A DNA stretch of 64,000 nt from CAVXNB01 sp963763085 (GTDB lineage: Bacteria; Actinomycetota; Acidimicrobiia; Acidimicrobiales; Bog-793), in contig CAVXNB010000001.1 of assembly GCA_963763085.1 (NCBI GenBank), positions 434,001 through 498,000 of the forward strand. Direction: 5' to 3'. Of the stretch, positions 35,326 through 47,288 are shown in pieces. The stretch's first letter is position 1; the number at the start of each line of letters is the position of its first letter. The notes under the pieces are model-generated. The model saw nothing but the letters and a program-made list of their open reading frames with translations, was not told where the DNA came from and did not search any database. A program made the translations under genes and the position numbers.

Positions 35326-35331
35326 GAAGTC

Positions 35332-36783
35332 GTGCAGCCCCTCGCCATGGCACTGAGGGTCGAGCAGCGACGGCGCAGCGAGGTCGGCTTGCTGTTCGTA
35401 GCAGTCGTCGTGATCTTGTTCGCGTACCTGTTGGCATCGCTCGGCACCTATGACCGGCTGCCTCCGAACGTCTTGGAATTCATCGGCGTCCTCGCCGCGA
35501 TCGCGCTGTTCGTCAACGTGGCCAACCGATTCCTCGCCCCACAGGCGGATCCCATCATGATGCCGGTGGTCCTGATGCTGAACGGCATCGGCTTCGTGAT
35601 GATCTACCGGCTCAACGATCCCGTGGACGCGCCTTGGCATTACCAGGCCATTTGGACAGTCTTAGGAGTCGCTGCCTACGTCGTGACGCTGGCTGTCGTC
35701 CGCCGCTCGCGCGACCTCGAGCGCTACCGCTACCTGCTCGTGTTCGGCGCTCTCGCTCTCCTCGTGCTACCGCTCGCGCCCTACCTCGGGAACACGCCCG
35801 AATATCGGCTGACCGGAGTGAGGTTGTGGATCCATGTGGGACCGGTCACGTTTCAACCGGTCGAGTTAGCCAAGCTCATGCTCGTGATCTTCTTCGCGTC
35901 CTATTTCGTGGAGAAAAGGGAAATGCTCTCGCTCTCGACGCGGCGGGTGGGGAACCGCCTGTTGCCCGATCTTCGCCCTCTCGGGCCGATCGCAGTGGCG
36001 TGGGTCGTGTCGTTGCTCGTCATCCTCTTCGAGCACGACATCGGCTTCTCCCTGCTGCTCTTCGTGATGTTCATTGCGACACTGTGGGTGGCCACCGGGC
36101 GCTGGACCTATGTCGTCGGCGGACTCATCGCGTTCGTAGCCGGCACCTTCCTTGCGGCTCATCTTCCCTTTGCCAAGACCTTGATCGACGAGCGAATGAC
36201 CGCTTGGATCAATCCCGGGGCATACGCCAACACGATCGGCTATCAGCCGATTCAGGCCTGGGACGCGCTCGCCCGGGGCGGCCTGACCGGAACGGGCCTC
36301 GGGCTCGGAACTCCCTACTTCATTCCCGTCGCCTACAGCGACTTCATCTTCGCGGCGATCGGCGAGGAACTCGGGCTGCTCGGCACTACTGCGGTGGTCG
36401 TGGGCTTCCTGCTCCTGATCGGCGCCGGCATGCGGGCGGCGCTGCGGGCGCGCTCGGAGTTCTCGAAGCTGGCCGCGGTCGGGTTCACCACGATTCTCGG
36501 TTTTCAGTCGTTCTTCATCATGGCGGGCGTGCTGCGCCTGCTCCCGCTGACCGGCGTGTCCCTCCCGTTCATCGGCTACGGGGGCTCTTCGCTCGTGGCG
36601 AACTACGTCCTCGTGGCCCTGCTGATGCGCATCTCGGACGAAGGTGCCACGCCGGCGGGCGTGGTCGTCGGGGCGAGCTACCGGTCGGCCCGATTGCGCC
36701 GGCGCACTCTAGTCAGCGCCGGCCGGGCTGTCCCTCCGAGCGAGCAGCTGGACGCCCCCACTGCAGGTGAGGTGCTGGCCTAG
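35332..36783 (+). CDS. FtsW/RodA/SpoVE-family peptidoglycan glycosyltransferase
   Basis: 483 residues with about twelve membrane helices, a SEDS-family protein that polymerises lipid II. GVRLWIHVGPVTFQPVELAKLMLVIF carries the catalytic-site region, with FEHDIGFSLLLF and the closing LPLTGVSLPFIGYGGSSLVANYVLVALLMRISDE. The long C-terminal soluble tail (about 50 residues) resembles actinobacterial homologues of mycobacterial RodA (FtsW-like). A second SEDS gene lies 1 kb away on the other strand; which serves division and which elongation is not clear. GTG at 35332; an ATG five codons in is possible. Stop shares CTAG with the next gene. Confidence 0.9.
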   Translation: MQPLAMALRVEQRRRSEVGLLFVAVVVILFAYLLASLGTYDRLPPNVLEFIGVLAAIALFVNVANRFLAPQADPIMMPVVLMLNGIGFVMIYRLNDPVDAPWHYQAIWTVLGVAAYVVTLAVVRRSRDLERYRYLLVFGALALLVLPLAPYLGNTPEYRLTGVRLWIHVGPVTFQPVELAKLMLVIFFASYFVEKREMLSLSTRRVGNRLLPDLRPLGPIAVAWVVSLLVILFEHDIGFSLLLFVMFIATLWVATGRWTYVVGGLIAFVAGTFLAAHLPFAKTLIDERMTAWINPGAYANTIGYQPIQAWDALARGGLTGTGLGLGTPYFIPVAYSDFIFAAIGEELGLLGTTAVVVGFLLLIGAGMRAALRARSEFSKLAAVGFTTILGFQSFFIMAGVLRLLPLTGVSLPFIGYGGSSLVANYVLVALLMRISDEGATPAGVVVGASYRSARLRRRTLVSAGRAVPPSEQLDAPTAGEVLA

Positions 36784-37621
36784 TTGTTTCCGGTGGGATC
36801 GCTGCCGGCTCGCGCCAGCACGATCGGCGATGCCATGATCGGAACCGGCAGCCGGTGGCGGAGCGCGAGTGCGATCGCGTCGGAGGGCCGGCAGTCGATG
36901 ACGCGGGCTCCGAGACGGCCGGAGATGACCATCTCGGCCGTGAACGCCGTCCCGCGTACCTGGGTGATCCGCACGACGTCGAGCGTCATCCCGAACTCCT
37001 CGAGGATGCGAGCCAGCAGTTCGTGGGTGAGCGGCCGCGGCGTCTCGACTCCCCTCGCCGCGTACCCGATCGCGATGCCTTCAGCCCCGCCGACGGGGAT
37101 CCTCAGCTCGCGGTAGGGCGGGTCCGCCTCCTGGAGCACCACGACCGGGTGGGTGGCCGGCAGGAGGAGCACGACGTCCACGAAGAGCATCTGTGACATC
37201 TCGGGGGGCGTGACGAGCGGGTCTGGCTCCTCGACCGCGGCGAAGGAGTCCTCGAACTCCCGCGCCTCGTCGAGCTCGGGCTCTTCCTCCTGGGCCGCCG
37301 TGTCGACGTCGTCGAGCTCGACGAGCTCGTCGACCTCCTCCAGCCCGACCGGCTCGGCGCCGGCGTCCTCGGGCTCGGCTCGAGCTCCTCGTCGAGCTCC
37401 GATTCCTCCTCGAGCTCCGATTCCTCCTCCAGCTCCGGCTCGTCCTCCAGCTCCGGCTCGTCCTCGGAGACGTCCGGCTCGGTGACGTCCTCCGCCACCG
37501 GCGCCCCCAGCGTCGCGTCCGCGTCCGCGACCGCGAGAACGGAACCGTCGCCGTTGGCCGGGGCAGGCAGCGGGACGGCCTCGATCTCGACAGCGTCCCC
37601 GTCGGGGGCCAAGGGGTTCAT
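36780..37621 (-). CDS. Bifunctional nuclease (DUF151) family protein with acidic N-terminal extension, frameshifted
   Basis: About 280 residues if one base missing near 37370-37385 is restored. The N-terminal 115 residues are extremely acidic, made partly of a 6-residue repeat (EDEPEL, EEESEL). The C-terminal 140 residues are the PF02577 domain: LFVDVVLLLPATHPVVVLQE, ELRIPVGGAEGIAIGYA, GARVIDCRPSDAIALALR. Domain members are reported to have DNase/RNase activity. The ATG overlaps the rodA stop as ATGA. The stop overlaps the convergent ftsW stop in the shared CTAG. The acidic arm may be a flexible binding region. Confidence 0.85.
37394..37465. repeat. Four 18-bp tandem repeats coding an acidic arm
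   Basis: Two perfect copies of GAGCTCCGATTCCTCCTC (37394-37429) are followed by two perfect copies of CAGCTCCGGCTCGTCCTC (37430-37465). On the minus strand they code for repeated Glu/Asp-rich hexapeptides. The gene's frameshift lies just next to the array, so slippage, real or during sequencing, is plausible. Confidence 0.85.
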
Positions 37622-38784
37622 CGCCGTGCCAGCCGGCGCATCTCGACATTCACCACAAGCCCGACCGTAGCGAAGAACACGATCATTGCGGAACCGCCGT
37701 AGCTCACGAAGGGAAGCGGGATGCCCGCGATCGGAATCAGGCCGATCGTCATTCCGACGTTCTGGAAGACCGAGAATGCGAGGAACGCCAGCGCTCCGGA
37801 GCAGAGCATCCGCCCGAGGGGATCCTTGGCGATCTGTGCGGCCCGCAGTAGCCGGAAGGCGATCACCCCGAAGAGTGCGATGACCACGGCTCCTCCGGCG
37901 AACCCGAGCTGCTCTCCGACGGCGGTGAAAATGAAGTCGGTCTGCTGCGACGGGACGTAGCCGCCGTTGGTTGCGGGGCCGTGGAAGATGCCGACTCCGA
38001 ACGCTCCGCCCGAGCCGATTGCGGCCTTCGACTGCGCGAGGTTCCAGTTGGCGCCTTTCGTGCCCGCGTTCTGGTTCAGAAACGAAGTCAGCCGCCCCAA
38101 CTGGTACGCGTGGATCAGTCCGAAGTGAAACGCGCTTACCAATCCGGCGATGCCCAGGACGGCGAGGACCGCCAGGGACCTGAGCCGCACGCCTGACGTG
38201 ACGATCATGACCGTGAGGACCACCGTCATTATCAGCGCCGTTCCGAGGTCAGGCTGCTTGTAGACGAGCAGGATCGGCACGCCGGCGAGAGTGAGGACGA
38301 CGATGAGGTGGCGAGCGAGCATGGTTTCTTGGCGGCTGCAATACACCGCCACGACGATGATGAGGGCTAGGGCAGCGAACTCCGACGGTTGCAGCTCGAG
38401 CGGGCCGAGCGAGAACCAGCGCTGCGCGCCCAGGGCGACGTGGCCGAAATGGGTCAACACGGCGAGAAGCGACAGCACGACGAGGCCGTAGATGACGTAG
38501 CCCCACTGCTCGAGCCGGTGATAGTCGATCAGGGCGCAGAAAACCATGACCACGAGGCCGATCGCGAGCCAGAGGAGCTGGCGTTTCAGGTAGTACTTCG
38601 GGTCTCCGTCGACGGCGATCTGGCCGACCCGCGTCGCCGAGTACACCATCACCGCGCCGATGAGCGAGAGCAGGACGGCGCTGGCCACCAGGATGAAATC
38701 GCAGTGGCGCACCAGCTCCCAGACCGGGTGCCGCTCCCTGCGGCTGCTCCATCGCGACGGCACGCTCGGGTATTGAACGGCCAT
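37618..38784 (-). CDS. rodA: Rod-shape / division SEDS protein RodA
   Basis: 388 residues with about ten membrane helices. SEDS-family glycosyltransferase: GAQRWFSLGPLELQPSEFAALALI, KQPDLGTALI (the conserved Asp of the family), VPSQQTDFIFTAVGEQLGFAGG and IPLPFVSYGGSAMIVF. It is shorter and closer to RodA than the plus-strand paralogue at 35332. The ATG at 38784 has TATTCT 8 nt upstream. It is coupled to the nuclease-family gene by an ATGA overlap. A class B penicillin-binding protein partner is not in the window. Confidence 0.9.
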   Translation of the reverse strand: MAVQYPSVPSRWSSRRERHPVWELVRHCDFILVASAVLLSLIGAVMVYSATRVGQIAVDGDPKYYLKRQLLWLAIGLVVMVFCALIDYHRLEQWGYVIYGLVVLSLLAVLTHFGHVALGAQRWFSLGPLELQPSEFAALALIIVVAVYCSRQETMLARHLIVVLTLAGVPILLVYKQPDLGTALIMTVVLTVMIVTSGVRLRSLAVLAVLGIAGLVSAFHFGLIHAYQLGRLTSFLNQNAGTKGANWNLAQSKAAIGSGGAFGVGIFHGPATNGGYVPSQQTDFIFTAVGEQLGFAGGAVVIALFGVIAFRLLRAAQIAKDPLGRMLCSGALAFLAFSVFQNVGMTIGLIPIAGIPLPFVSYGGSAMIVFFATVGLVVNVEMRRLARR

Positions 38785-38792
38785 GGTGGGCA

Positions 38793-38798
38793 AGAATA
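38793..38798 (-). promoter_or_regulatory. -10-like TATTCT of rodA (leaderless)
   Basis: TATTCT on the minus strand ends 8 nt before the rodA ATG. The start of divergent mscS is only 20 bp from the rodA start, so this element also lies in the upstream region of mscS. Confidence 0.5.
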
Positions 38799-38804
38799 CC
38801 GGCC

Positions 38805-39767
38805 GTGGCCTTCCGACTCGCTGCAGCTTCGTCCGCCGGCACCGAACCGGGGTCCGGATACTTCTACGAACTGCTCCACGCGCTCGGCGTCGACCAGAGC
38901 ACGGCCCGCCACCTGCAGGACCTAATTCTCCGTCCTCTGTCCGTCCTAATCATCGTCCTGGGAGCGTGGGCGATCTCGCGCTACGGCGCACGGGCGATCC
39001 GCCAGGCGGTCCGGCGGGTGCGCAATCGGGCCGAGTCACGAGCCGCGGCCGCCGCCGCGTCGGAGGGCGTTGCGGACAACGCCGCCATTCACCTCGCGCT
39101 CGCCCAGCGAATCGAGACCGTCGGACGGATCCTGGCCAACTGCTTTCGGATCGTCGTCTGGGTCATCGCACTCCTCACCATCCTCGGGACGATCGGGATC
39201 GACCTCACGCCGCTCGTGGCGGGGGCGACGGTGGTCGGGGCGACGGTCGGTTTCGGGGCCCAGACGTTGGTGCGGGACTACCTGTCCGGGTTCCTGCTTC
39301 TCGCCGAGGACCAGTACCGAATAGGCGACACGCTGCAGACCACTACCGCCCTCGGTGTCGTGGAGGAGATGTCGTTGCGGGTGACACGCCTGAGGGGCGG
39401 CGACGGGTCGGTCTGGTACGTCCCGAACGGGGACATCCGGACGCTCGCCAACTTGTCCCGGAACACGACGGTCAGCTTCCTTGACACCTTCGTGCCCCTC
39501 GGCACGCCGCTCGGGCCGGCGGCGGCCGCCATCGAGGAGGAAGCCCGCGCCGCTGTCGCCGAACCGGACATCGCCGGCTCGGTCTTCGACACCCCGGTGA
39601 TGCTCGGCGTCCAGCAGGCCGACGCCACCGGCATCGTCATCCGACTGTCCATCCGCTCCCGGCCCGGGACCAGCGACACCGTGCTCCGGGCCATGCGCAC
39701 GAGGGTCACGGCCCGCCTCCTCACGGAGGGATTCCTGCAAGCTCCGGCGGAGCCGCCGCCGGCGTGA
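38805..39767 (+). CDS. MscS-family small-conductance mechanosensitive channel
   Basis: 320 residues. Two to three membrane helices end in the pore helix region GATVVGATVGFGAQTLVRDYLSGFLLL, the best-known MscS motif, followed by the beta domain (YRIGDTLQTTTALGVVEEMSLRVTRLR) and the mixed C-terminal domain. It releases solutes on osmotic downshock. An Ala/Arg-rich linker (about 60-90) separates the first helix from the core. GTG start, no ribosome site seen. Ends 53 bp before a strong hairpin. Confidence 0.92.
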   Translation: MAFRLAAASSAGTEPGSGYFYELLHALGVDQSTARHLQDLILRPLSVLIIVLGAWAISRYGARAIRQAVRRVRNRAESRAAAAAASEGVADNAAIHLALAQRIETVGRILANCFRIVVWVIALLTILGTIGIDLTPLVAGATVVGATVGFGAQTLVRDYLSGFLLLAEDQYRIGDTLQTTTALGVVEEMSLRVTRLRGGDGSVWYVPNGDIRTLANLSRNTTVSFLDTFVPLGTPLGPAAAAIEEEARAAVAEPDIAGSVFDTPVMLGVQQADATGIVIRLSIRSRPGTSDTVLRAMRTRVTARLLTEGFLQAPAEPPPA

Positions 39768-39820
39768 GGGGGGCGGGCGGCGGCGGCGGCGGGGCGGCGC
39801 GGGCGGCCATCGGAGCGACC

Positions 39821-39861
39821 TGGGCGGGATTTCCCGTGCTATACCCCGGAAATCCCGCCCA
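39821..39861. terminator. Bidirectional hairpin at the mscS/aroE convergence
   Basis: TGGGCGGGATTTCC (39821-39834) and its exact complement (39848-39861) form a 14-bp stem with a 13-nt loop. The aroE stop codon TAG (39839-39841) is inside the loop. No T-run follows on either strand. Best read as a shared terminator for mscS and the long minus-strand operon. The preceding bases (39768-39812) are a G/C-only run of GGC repeats. Confidence 0.65.
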
Positions 39862-40832
39862 CGTGGCCGCCGGCGCCGGGTCGCGAGGTATCGCCGCCGA
39901 CCACCGACCACATCACGCCGATCGGCGGCTCGGACCCGGTCCAGAGCCGGATCTGGTGCGCGGCCTGGTGGACGAGCATGCCGAGCCCGTTGCGAACCGT
40001 CGCCCCCTGCCGGCGCGCCTCGAGCAGGAAGGGTGTGAGTGGCGGGTCGTACACCAAGTCCACCACGAGCTGGCCCGCCCCGAACTTCGAAGGATCCACG
40101 CCGGCGACCACGCCGGCGCCGGCGCCGCAGCGGCCGAGCGTCAGTCTCTCCAACCTGACCGGCCCCGCCCGCCGGCGGCCGCTCGCCGGAGCCCCGGCTT
40201 GTCATCGCCACCGGCGTGGCCTGTACGACCAGGTCCATATCGACCAGCTCGGCCGGTCGTCCCACCCGCGCCACCCTCGGCGCCAGCGCCGCTGATCGCC
40301 ACGCCGGCGTCACGGTCCGGTTGACGATGATGATCTGCTCGGCGCCGGCCTCGGCCAGAGCCAGCACCGCGGCCCGACCCGCCCCGCCGGCGCCGATCAC
40401 GCCACATCGCCGCCCGGCCGGGTCGAAACGGGCCCCCTCCCGGAGATCGTCGAGCAGCCCGTCACCGTCGGAGTTCTCCGCAAACACCGCCCCGTTCTCG
40501 AAGACCAGAGTGTTCGCAGCCCCCAGCCGGCGCACCCTGGCGGACCGCCTGCCCGCAAGCCGGGCGGCGGCGTCCTTGTGCGGCATCGTGACCGACATAC
40601 CACGCAAGCCGAGCAACGCCGCACCGGCGACGGCGGCCTCCAGCGATCCCGGCGGCACCTCGAAGGCCACGTAACCCCAGTCGAGGCCCATGACACCGAA
40701 CGCCGCGTTGTGCAGCACAGGCGAAAGCGACTGGCGGACCGGAAAGCCGACCACGCCCGCGACCGAGGTCGCGGACGTCGGCCAGGCGGCCATCGGTCTG
40801 GTTCCCTCCGGCATCCCGGCGAATTGGCTCAT
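39839..40832 (-). CDS. aroE: Shikimate dehydrogenase, frameshifted
   Basis: About 330 residues if one extra base near 40155-40175 is removed. The N-terminal frame shows GVVGFPVRQSLSPVLHNAAFG, SVTMPHKDAA (catalytic Lys), LGAANTLVF, ENSDGDGLLDDL (catalytic Asp) and the NADP loop GAGGAGRAAVLALAEAG. The other frame gives the end: QLVVDLVYDPPLTPFLLEARRQG and VRNGLGMLVHQAAHQIRLWTG. Reduces 3-dehydroshikimate in the chorismate pathway that feeds trp and men genes here. It is a little longer than usual because of a Gly/Pro/Arg-rich insertion near the break. ATG overlaps the ruvX stop. Confidence 0.86.
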
Positions 40833-41374
40833 GACGTGCCCCGTTGCTCGTCCAGCCAAGCCTGCAGCAGCACGGTCGCGGCGACGGCGTCGATCGGCAC
40901 CCGACGCGCCCGGGCCGCGGCGCTCGACGGACCCGGCCGCCGGGCCCTGGACCGCCCACCCCCACCCCGCCGCCGGCACCCCCACTACCGCGGGCACCGA
41001 CCGGGTCCGGCGCAGGCTGCATCCGGCGCCGGCGGGAAGCCTCCACGGTCGTCAGGCGCTCGTCGTGCAGCACGACGGGTATCCCGAGCTCCCGAGCGAG
41101 CTCCGAGGCTTCGGCCGCAGCGGCCGCAGCGGCCGGACCCTCCTCGCCGGCCAGGGTCAGAGGAAGCCCGACCACAACGAGGCCGGCTCCCACCTCCGAG
41201 ACGACGGCCGCGATGGCCCGCCGGTCTGCCTCGGCGTCACCGGCCCGGGTGATGAGGGAGTGTGGGGTCGCGAGAACCTGTTTCGAGTCGCTGACGGATA
41301 CACCGATGCGTCGTTCCCCGAGGTCGATCCCGACGACGCGCCCGCCGCCCACCGCCGGCCCAGTGGTCACGAGC

Positions 41375-41385
<11 letters not shown>
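40829..41385 (-). CDS. ruvX: Holliday junction resolvase-like / pre-16S rRNA nuclease, frameshifted
   Basis: About 185 residues if one base missing between about 40885 and 41030 is restored. The RNase H-like core is clear: GIDLGERRIGVSVSD, VVGLPLTLAGEEG and HDERLTTVEASR (catalytic acids). After some 45 codons of GC-only low-complexity sequence another frame ends with VDAVAATVLLQAWLDEQRG, the standard RuvX terminus with its last Asp. The low-complexity insert is absent from ordinary homologues. The YqgF family processes the 5' end of 16S rRNA. GTG at 41385 overlaps the alaS end; a GTG at 41370 is an alternative. mltG, often between ruvX and aroE, is absent. Confidence 0.82.
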
Positions 41386-43989
<2,604 letters not shown>

Positions 43990-43993
<4 letters not shown>

Positions 43994-45463
43994 GTGTGGT
44001 CGTGCTCCTTCTCGGTCGCCGGCGCGCGTCCGGTGCCGCTGCTGCTCGTTCCCTGAACGCCCCGCCGAGCCCTCCAGCGCTCCGCGAACACCTTCTCGGC
44101 ACCGTGTTCCGACGGCTCGTAGTACCGGCGTCCGGCGAGACCCTCAGGAAGGTACGTGGCCTCGACGAACCCCCGCGGGTCATCGTGAGGATACTCGTAG
44201 CCCAAACCGTGCCCGAGCGCCTTCGCCCCGCGGTAGTGCGCATCGCGCAGCTCCGCCGGCACCGGCCCGAGCGGACGATCTCGCACGTCGCTCTGGGCTC
44301 CCCACCAGCCGAGTGCGGCCCGGTTCGACTTCGGCGCCAGGGCAAGGTGGACCACCGCCTGCGCCAGGTTCAGGCCCGCCTCAGGGAGACCGACGAACTC
44401 GACCGCTTGAGCCGCCGCCGTCGCAACCCCGAGCGCGTGGGGATCGGCCATGCCGACGTCCTCGCTCGCGAGGATCACGAGCCGCCGGGCGACATAACGC
44501 GGGTCCTCGCCCGCCTCGATGAGGCGAGCCATCCAATAGAGGCCGGCGTCCGGATCTGAGCCTCGCACGCTCTTGATGAGCGCGGAGATGAGGTCGTAGT
44601 GCTCCTCTCGCCCGTGGCGGAATGCCCTCGTCGCACGTGCGCCTTCCACATCCTCCATCGAGATCACCGGCACGGCGCCCGAGCCCGAGCCGCCGAGCCC
44701 GCCTCCGCCGCGCCGGCCCCGCCGCCGCCGGCCCCGGCGCTCCTGCGCTGTTCCTGACGCGTCCCCGCGCGAGGGCCATCGCCACCTCGAGCGTCGTGAG
44801 CACGGCCCGGGCGTCTCCCTCGACGAGGTCGACGAGGCGAGCCACGGCGTCCGGCTCGGCCTCGAAGCCCTCGTGCCGGAGGGCACGCTCGGCCAGCTCC
44901 CGCAGATCATCCGGCGACAGAGCCTCGAACCGCCACAGCGTCGAGCGGCTGAGCAGGGGCGCGTTCAACGCGAAGAAGGGGTTCTCCGTCGTCGCCCCGA
45001 CGAGTACGACGACGCCCTCCTCGACGCCGTGCAGGAGGGCGTCCTGCTGCGCTTTGTTGAAGCGGTGCACCTCATCGAGGAACAGGATCGTCCCCCGGCC
45101 CTCGGCTCCGAGGGCCCGGCGGGCGTCGTCGAGCTCGTTTCTGACGTCCTTCACGCCGGCGTCGACCGCCGAGAGAGCCCGGAAGCGCCGGGCCGTGTGC
45201 TCGGCCAGCAGGCGGGCCACGGTGGTCTTCCCGGTTCCGGGAGGGCCGAAGAACACAGCCGAGCTGAGCCGGTCGTCCTCCACGAGCGCCCGGAGCGGGG
45301 CGCCCGGCCCGAGAAGGTGGCTCTGACCGACGACGTCATCGAGGCGGGTCGGGCGCAGGCGTGCTGCCAACGGCGCCCGCGAGGTGAGCTCCTCGTCGGC
45401 GGCGACGTCGAACAGGTCCGGTGGGCGGCTGCTGCCCGCCCGGTTCGGCGGGCTCGGGCTCAC
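43990..45463 (-). CDS. rarA: Replication-associated recombination protein RarA, frameshifted
   Basis: About 490 residues if one extra G near 44760-44770 is removed. An AAA+ ATPase that acts at stalled replication forks. The N-terminal frame shows RPTRLDDVVGQSHLLG, Walker A FFGPPGTGKTT, Walker B ILFLDEVHRFNKAQQDALL and sensor 1 GATTENPFFALN. The second frame gives YDLISALIKSVRGSDPDAGLYWMARLIEAGEDPRYVARRLVI. Between them is a Gly/Arg-only insert (about 25 residues). The shift is in a CGCGGGGACG run. GTG start 13 bp after aspS. Confidence 0.88.
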
Positions 45464-45476
45464 GCTGGACTCGGGC

Positions 45477-47288
45477 TCACGCTGGGCTCGGGCGCGGAGA
45501 CCCGCCCGCAGGCTCGGCCGCTATCACCCGGATTCCCAGCTCCGCCAACTGCTTGGGCCCCAAGGGCTTCGGGCCCCCCGACATGAGGTCGGTGCCGGAC
45601 TGGGTCTTCGGATACGCGATCACCTCGCGGATGTTGTCCTCGCCGGCCAGCAGCGCCACGAGCCGGTCCAGGCCGACCGCGAACCCGCCATGGGGCGGAG
45701 CGCCGTAGCGGAACGCCCCCAGCAGGAACCCGAAGCGCAGCTCGGCGTCCTCGTCGGAGATCCCGAGCGCCTTGAAGATGCGGCGCTGGATGTCCGCCCG
45801 GTGGATCCTGATGCTGCCCGACCCGAGCTCCCAGCCGTTCAGGACAAGGTCGTACGACTGCGATCGCACGGCCATCGGGTCGCTCTCCAGCAGGTCGAGG
45901 TCATCCGGGTGCGGCATCGTGAACGGGTGGTGGGCGGCGATGGGATGGCCATCGTCGTCGACTCCTTCGAAGAGCGGGAATTCGGTGATCCACAGGTAGC
46001 GAAACGGTCGCTCGCTGATCGGAGGCTGCCCCAAGTCGAGACGCAGCTGGCCCAGCACCATTGAGGTCCGCACCCGCTCGCCGGCCACGACGAGCACAAG
46101 ATCGCCGGCTTCAGCCGAGGTCGCGGCCAGGATCCCCTGGCAGTCGGAGTCCGTGAGGAATTTGGCGACCGGCGACTCGAGAGCGCCCTCCGCTCGCACC
46201 CGCAGCCATACGAGGCCGGCCGCACCGAGCTGTCGAGCCCGATCGACCAGCCCATCGAGCCGGCTCCGGGTCCAGTCGGCAGCACCCGGCACGCGTATGG
46301 CCCGTACACAGGCTGCTTTGAAGGCGTTGAACTCCGTGTCCGCAACCGCCTTCCCGAGGTCCACGATCTCCATCCCGAACCGGAGGTCGGGCTTGTCCGT
46401 CCCGAACCGGTCGAGAGCCTCGTTCCACGACATCGTGACGATGTCGGGCGGCCGCTCGCCCGTCGCGGCAAAGGTGGCTTCGATCACCGCCTCGCTCACG
46501 AACCCGAGCACCTCGTTCTGGCCGACGAAGGACGCCTCGATATCGAGCTGGGTGAACTCGAACTGGCGGTCCGCGCGCAGATCCTCGTCGCGCATGCACC
46601 GGGCGAGCTGGTAATAACGGTCCATCCCGCCGACCATGAGCAGCTGCTTGGCGATCTGAGGGCTCTGGGGCAACACGTAGAACGAGCCGCGCTGCAGGCG
46701 GGACGGGATCGCGAATTCACGCGCGCCCTCGGGAGTCGGCGTCCAGAGCAGCGGCGTCTCGACCTCGACGAAGCCCTGGCGCTCCATGGCCCTGCGCAGA
46801 GCGCTGTTCACCTGGGCGCGCAACCGCAGGTTGCGTTGCATCCGCTCGGTTCGGAGGTCCAGGTAGCGATAGCGAAGACGGATCGCCTCGTCGGTATCGG
46901 CGCGCCCGTCCAGCGAGAACGGCGGAGTCTCCGATGTGGAGAGGACCTCCACGACGCACTCTCCGAGCTCCACTTCGCCGGTGGGCAGCGCCGGGTTCAC
47001 CGTGCCCTCGGGGCGGGTCCGCACAGTCCCCGTAACTCGCAGCACGTACTCCGACCGCAGGTCGTGCGCCCCGTCGACGACGCATTGAACGATCCCGGTG
47101 TGGTCGCGCACGTCTACGAACGCGAGATGCTCGCCGTGCTCGCGCCGGCGCCCGAGCCAGCCGCAAATGCTGACCACCCTTCCGGCGTCGCCGGCCCGAA
47201 GCGCACCGCAGTAGTCCGTCCGTAGCCCCGCCGGCGCGAACGCCTGGTCGGCTGCGGAGCCCTCCTCACCCGTCGCGGCGGAGCTCAC
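45477..47288 (-). CDS. aspS: Aspartyl-tRNA synthetase
   Basis: 603 residues, the bacterial type: N-terminal OB anticodon domain (GWLGRRREHGEHLAFVDVRD), class II motif 2 (FTQLDIEASF with RDEDLRADRQ), the inserted GAD domain in the middle and motif 3 GGFAVGLDRLVALLAG. PQSPQIAKQLLMVGGMDRYYQ is the AspRS signature. Whether it also charges tRNA-Asn cannot be told. Coupled to hisS by a GTGA overlap, a common hisS-aspS pairing. Confidence 0.96.
   Translation of the reverse strand: MSSAATGEEGSAADQAFAPAGLRTDYCGALRAGDAGRVVSICGWLGRRREHGEHLAFVDVRDHTGIVQCVVDGAHDLRSEYVLRVTGTVRTRPEGTVNPALPTGEVELGECVVEVLSTSETPPFSLDGRADTDEAIRLRYRYLDLRTERMQRNLRLRAQVNSALRRAMERQGFVEVETPLLWTPTPEGAREFAIPSRLQRGSFYVLPQSPQIAKQLLMVGGMDRYYQLARCMRDEDLRADRQFEFTQLDIEASFVGQNEVLGFVSEAVIEATFAATGERPPDIVTMSWNEALDRFGTDKPDLRFGMEIVDLGKAVADTEFNAFKAACVRAIRVPGAADWTRSRLDGLVDRARQLGAAGLVWLRVRAEGALESPVAKFLTDSDCQGILAATSAEAGDLVLVVAGERVRTSMVLGQLRLDLGQPPISERPFRYLWITEFPLFEGVDDDGHPIAAHHPFTMPHPDDLDLLESDPMAVRSQSYDLVLNGWELGSGSIRIHRADIQRRIFKALGISDEDAELRFGFLLGAFRYGAPPHGGFAVGLDRLVALLAGEDNIREVIAYPKTQSGTDLMSGGPKPLGPKQLAELGIRVIAAEPAGGSPRPSPA

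Noticed and set aside
37394..37465. CRISPR-like array
   Set aside because: The units are contiguous 18-bp repeats without spacers and code in frame. They are protein-coding tandem repeats.
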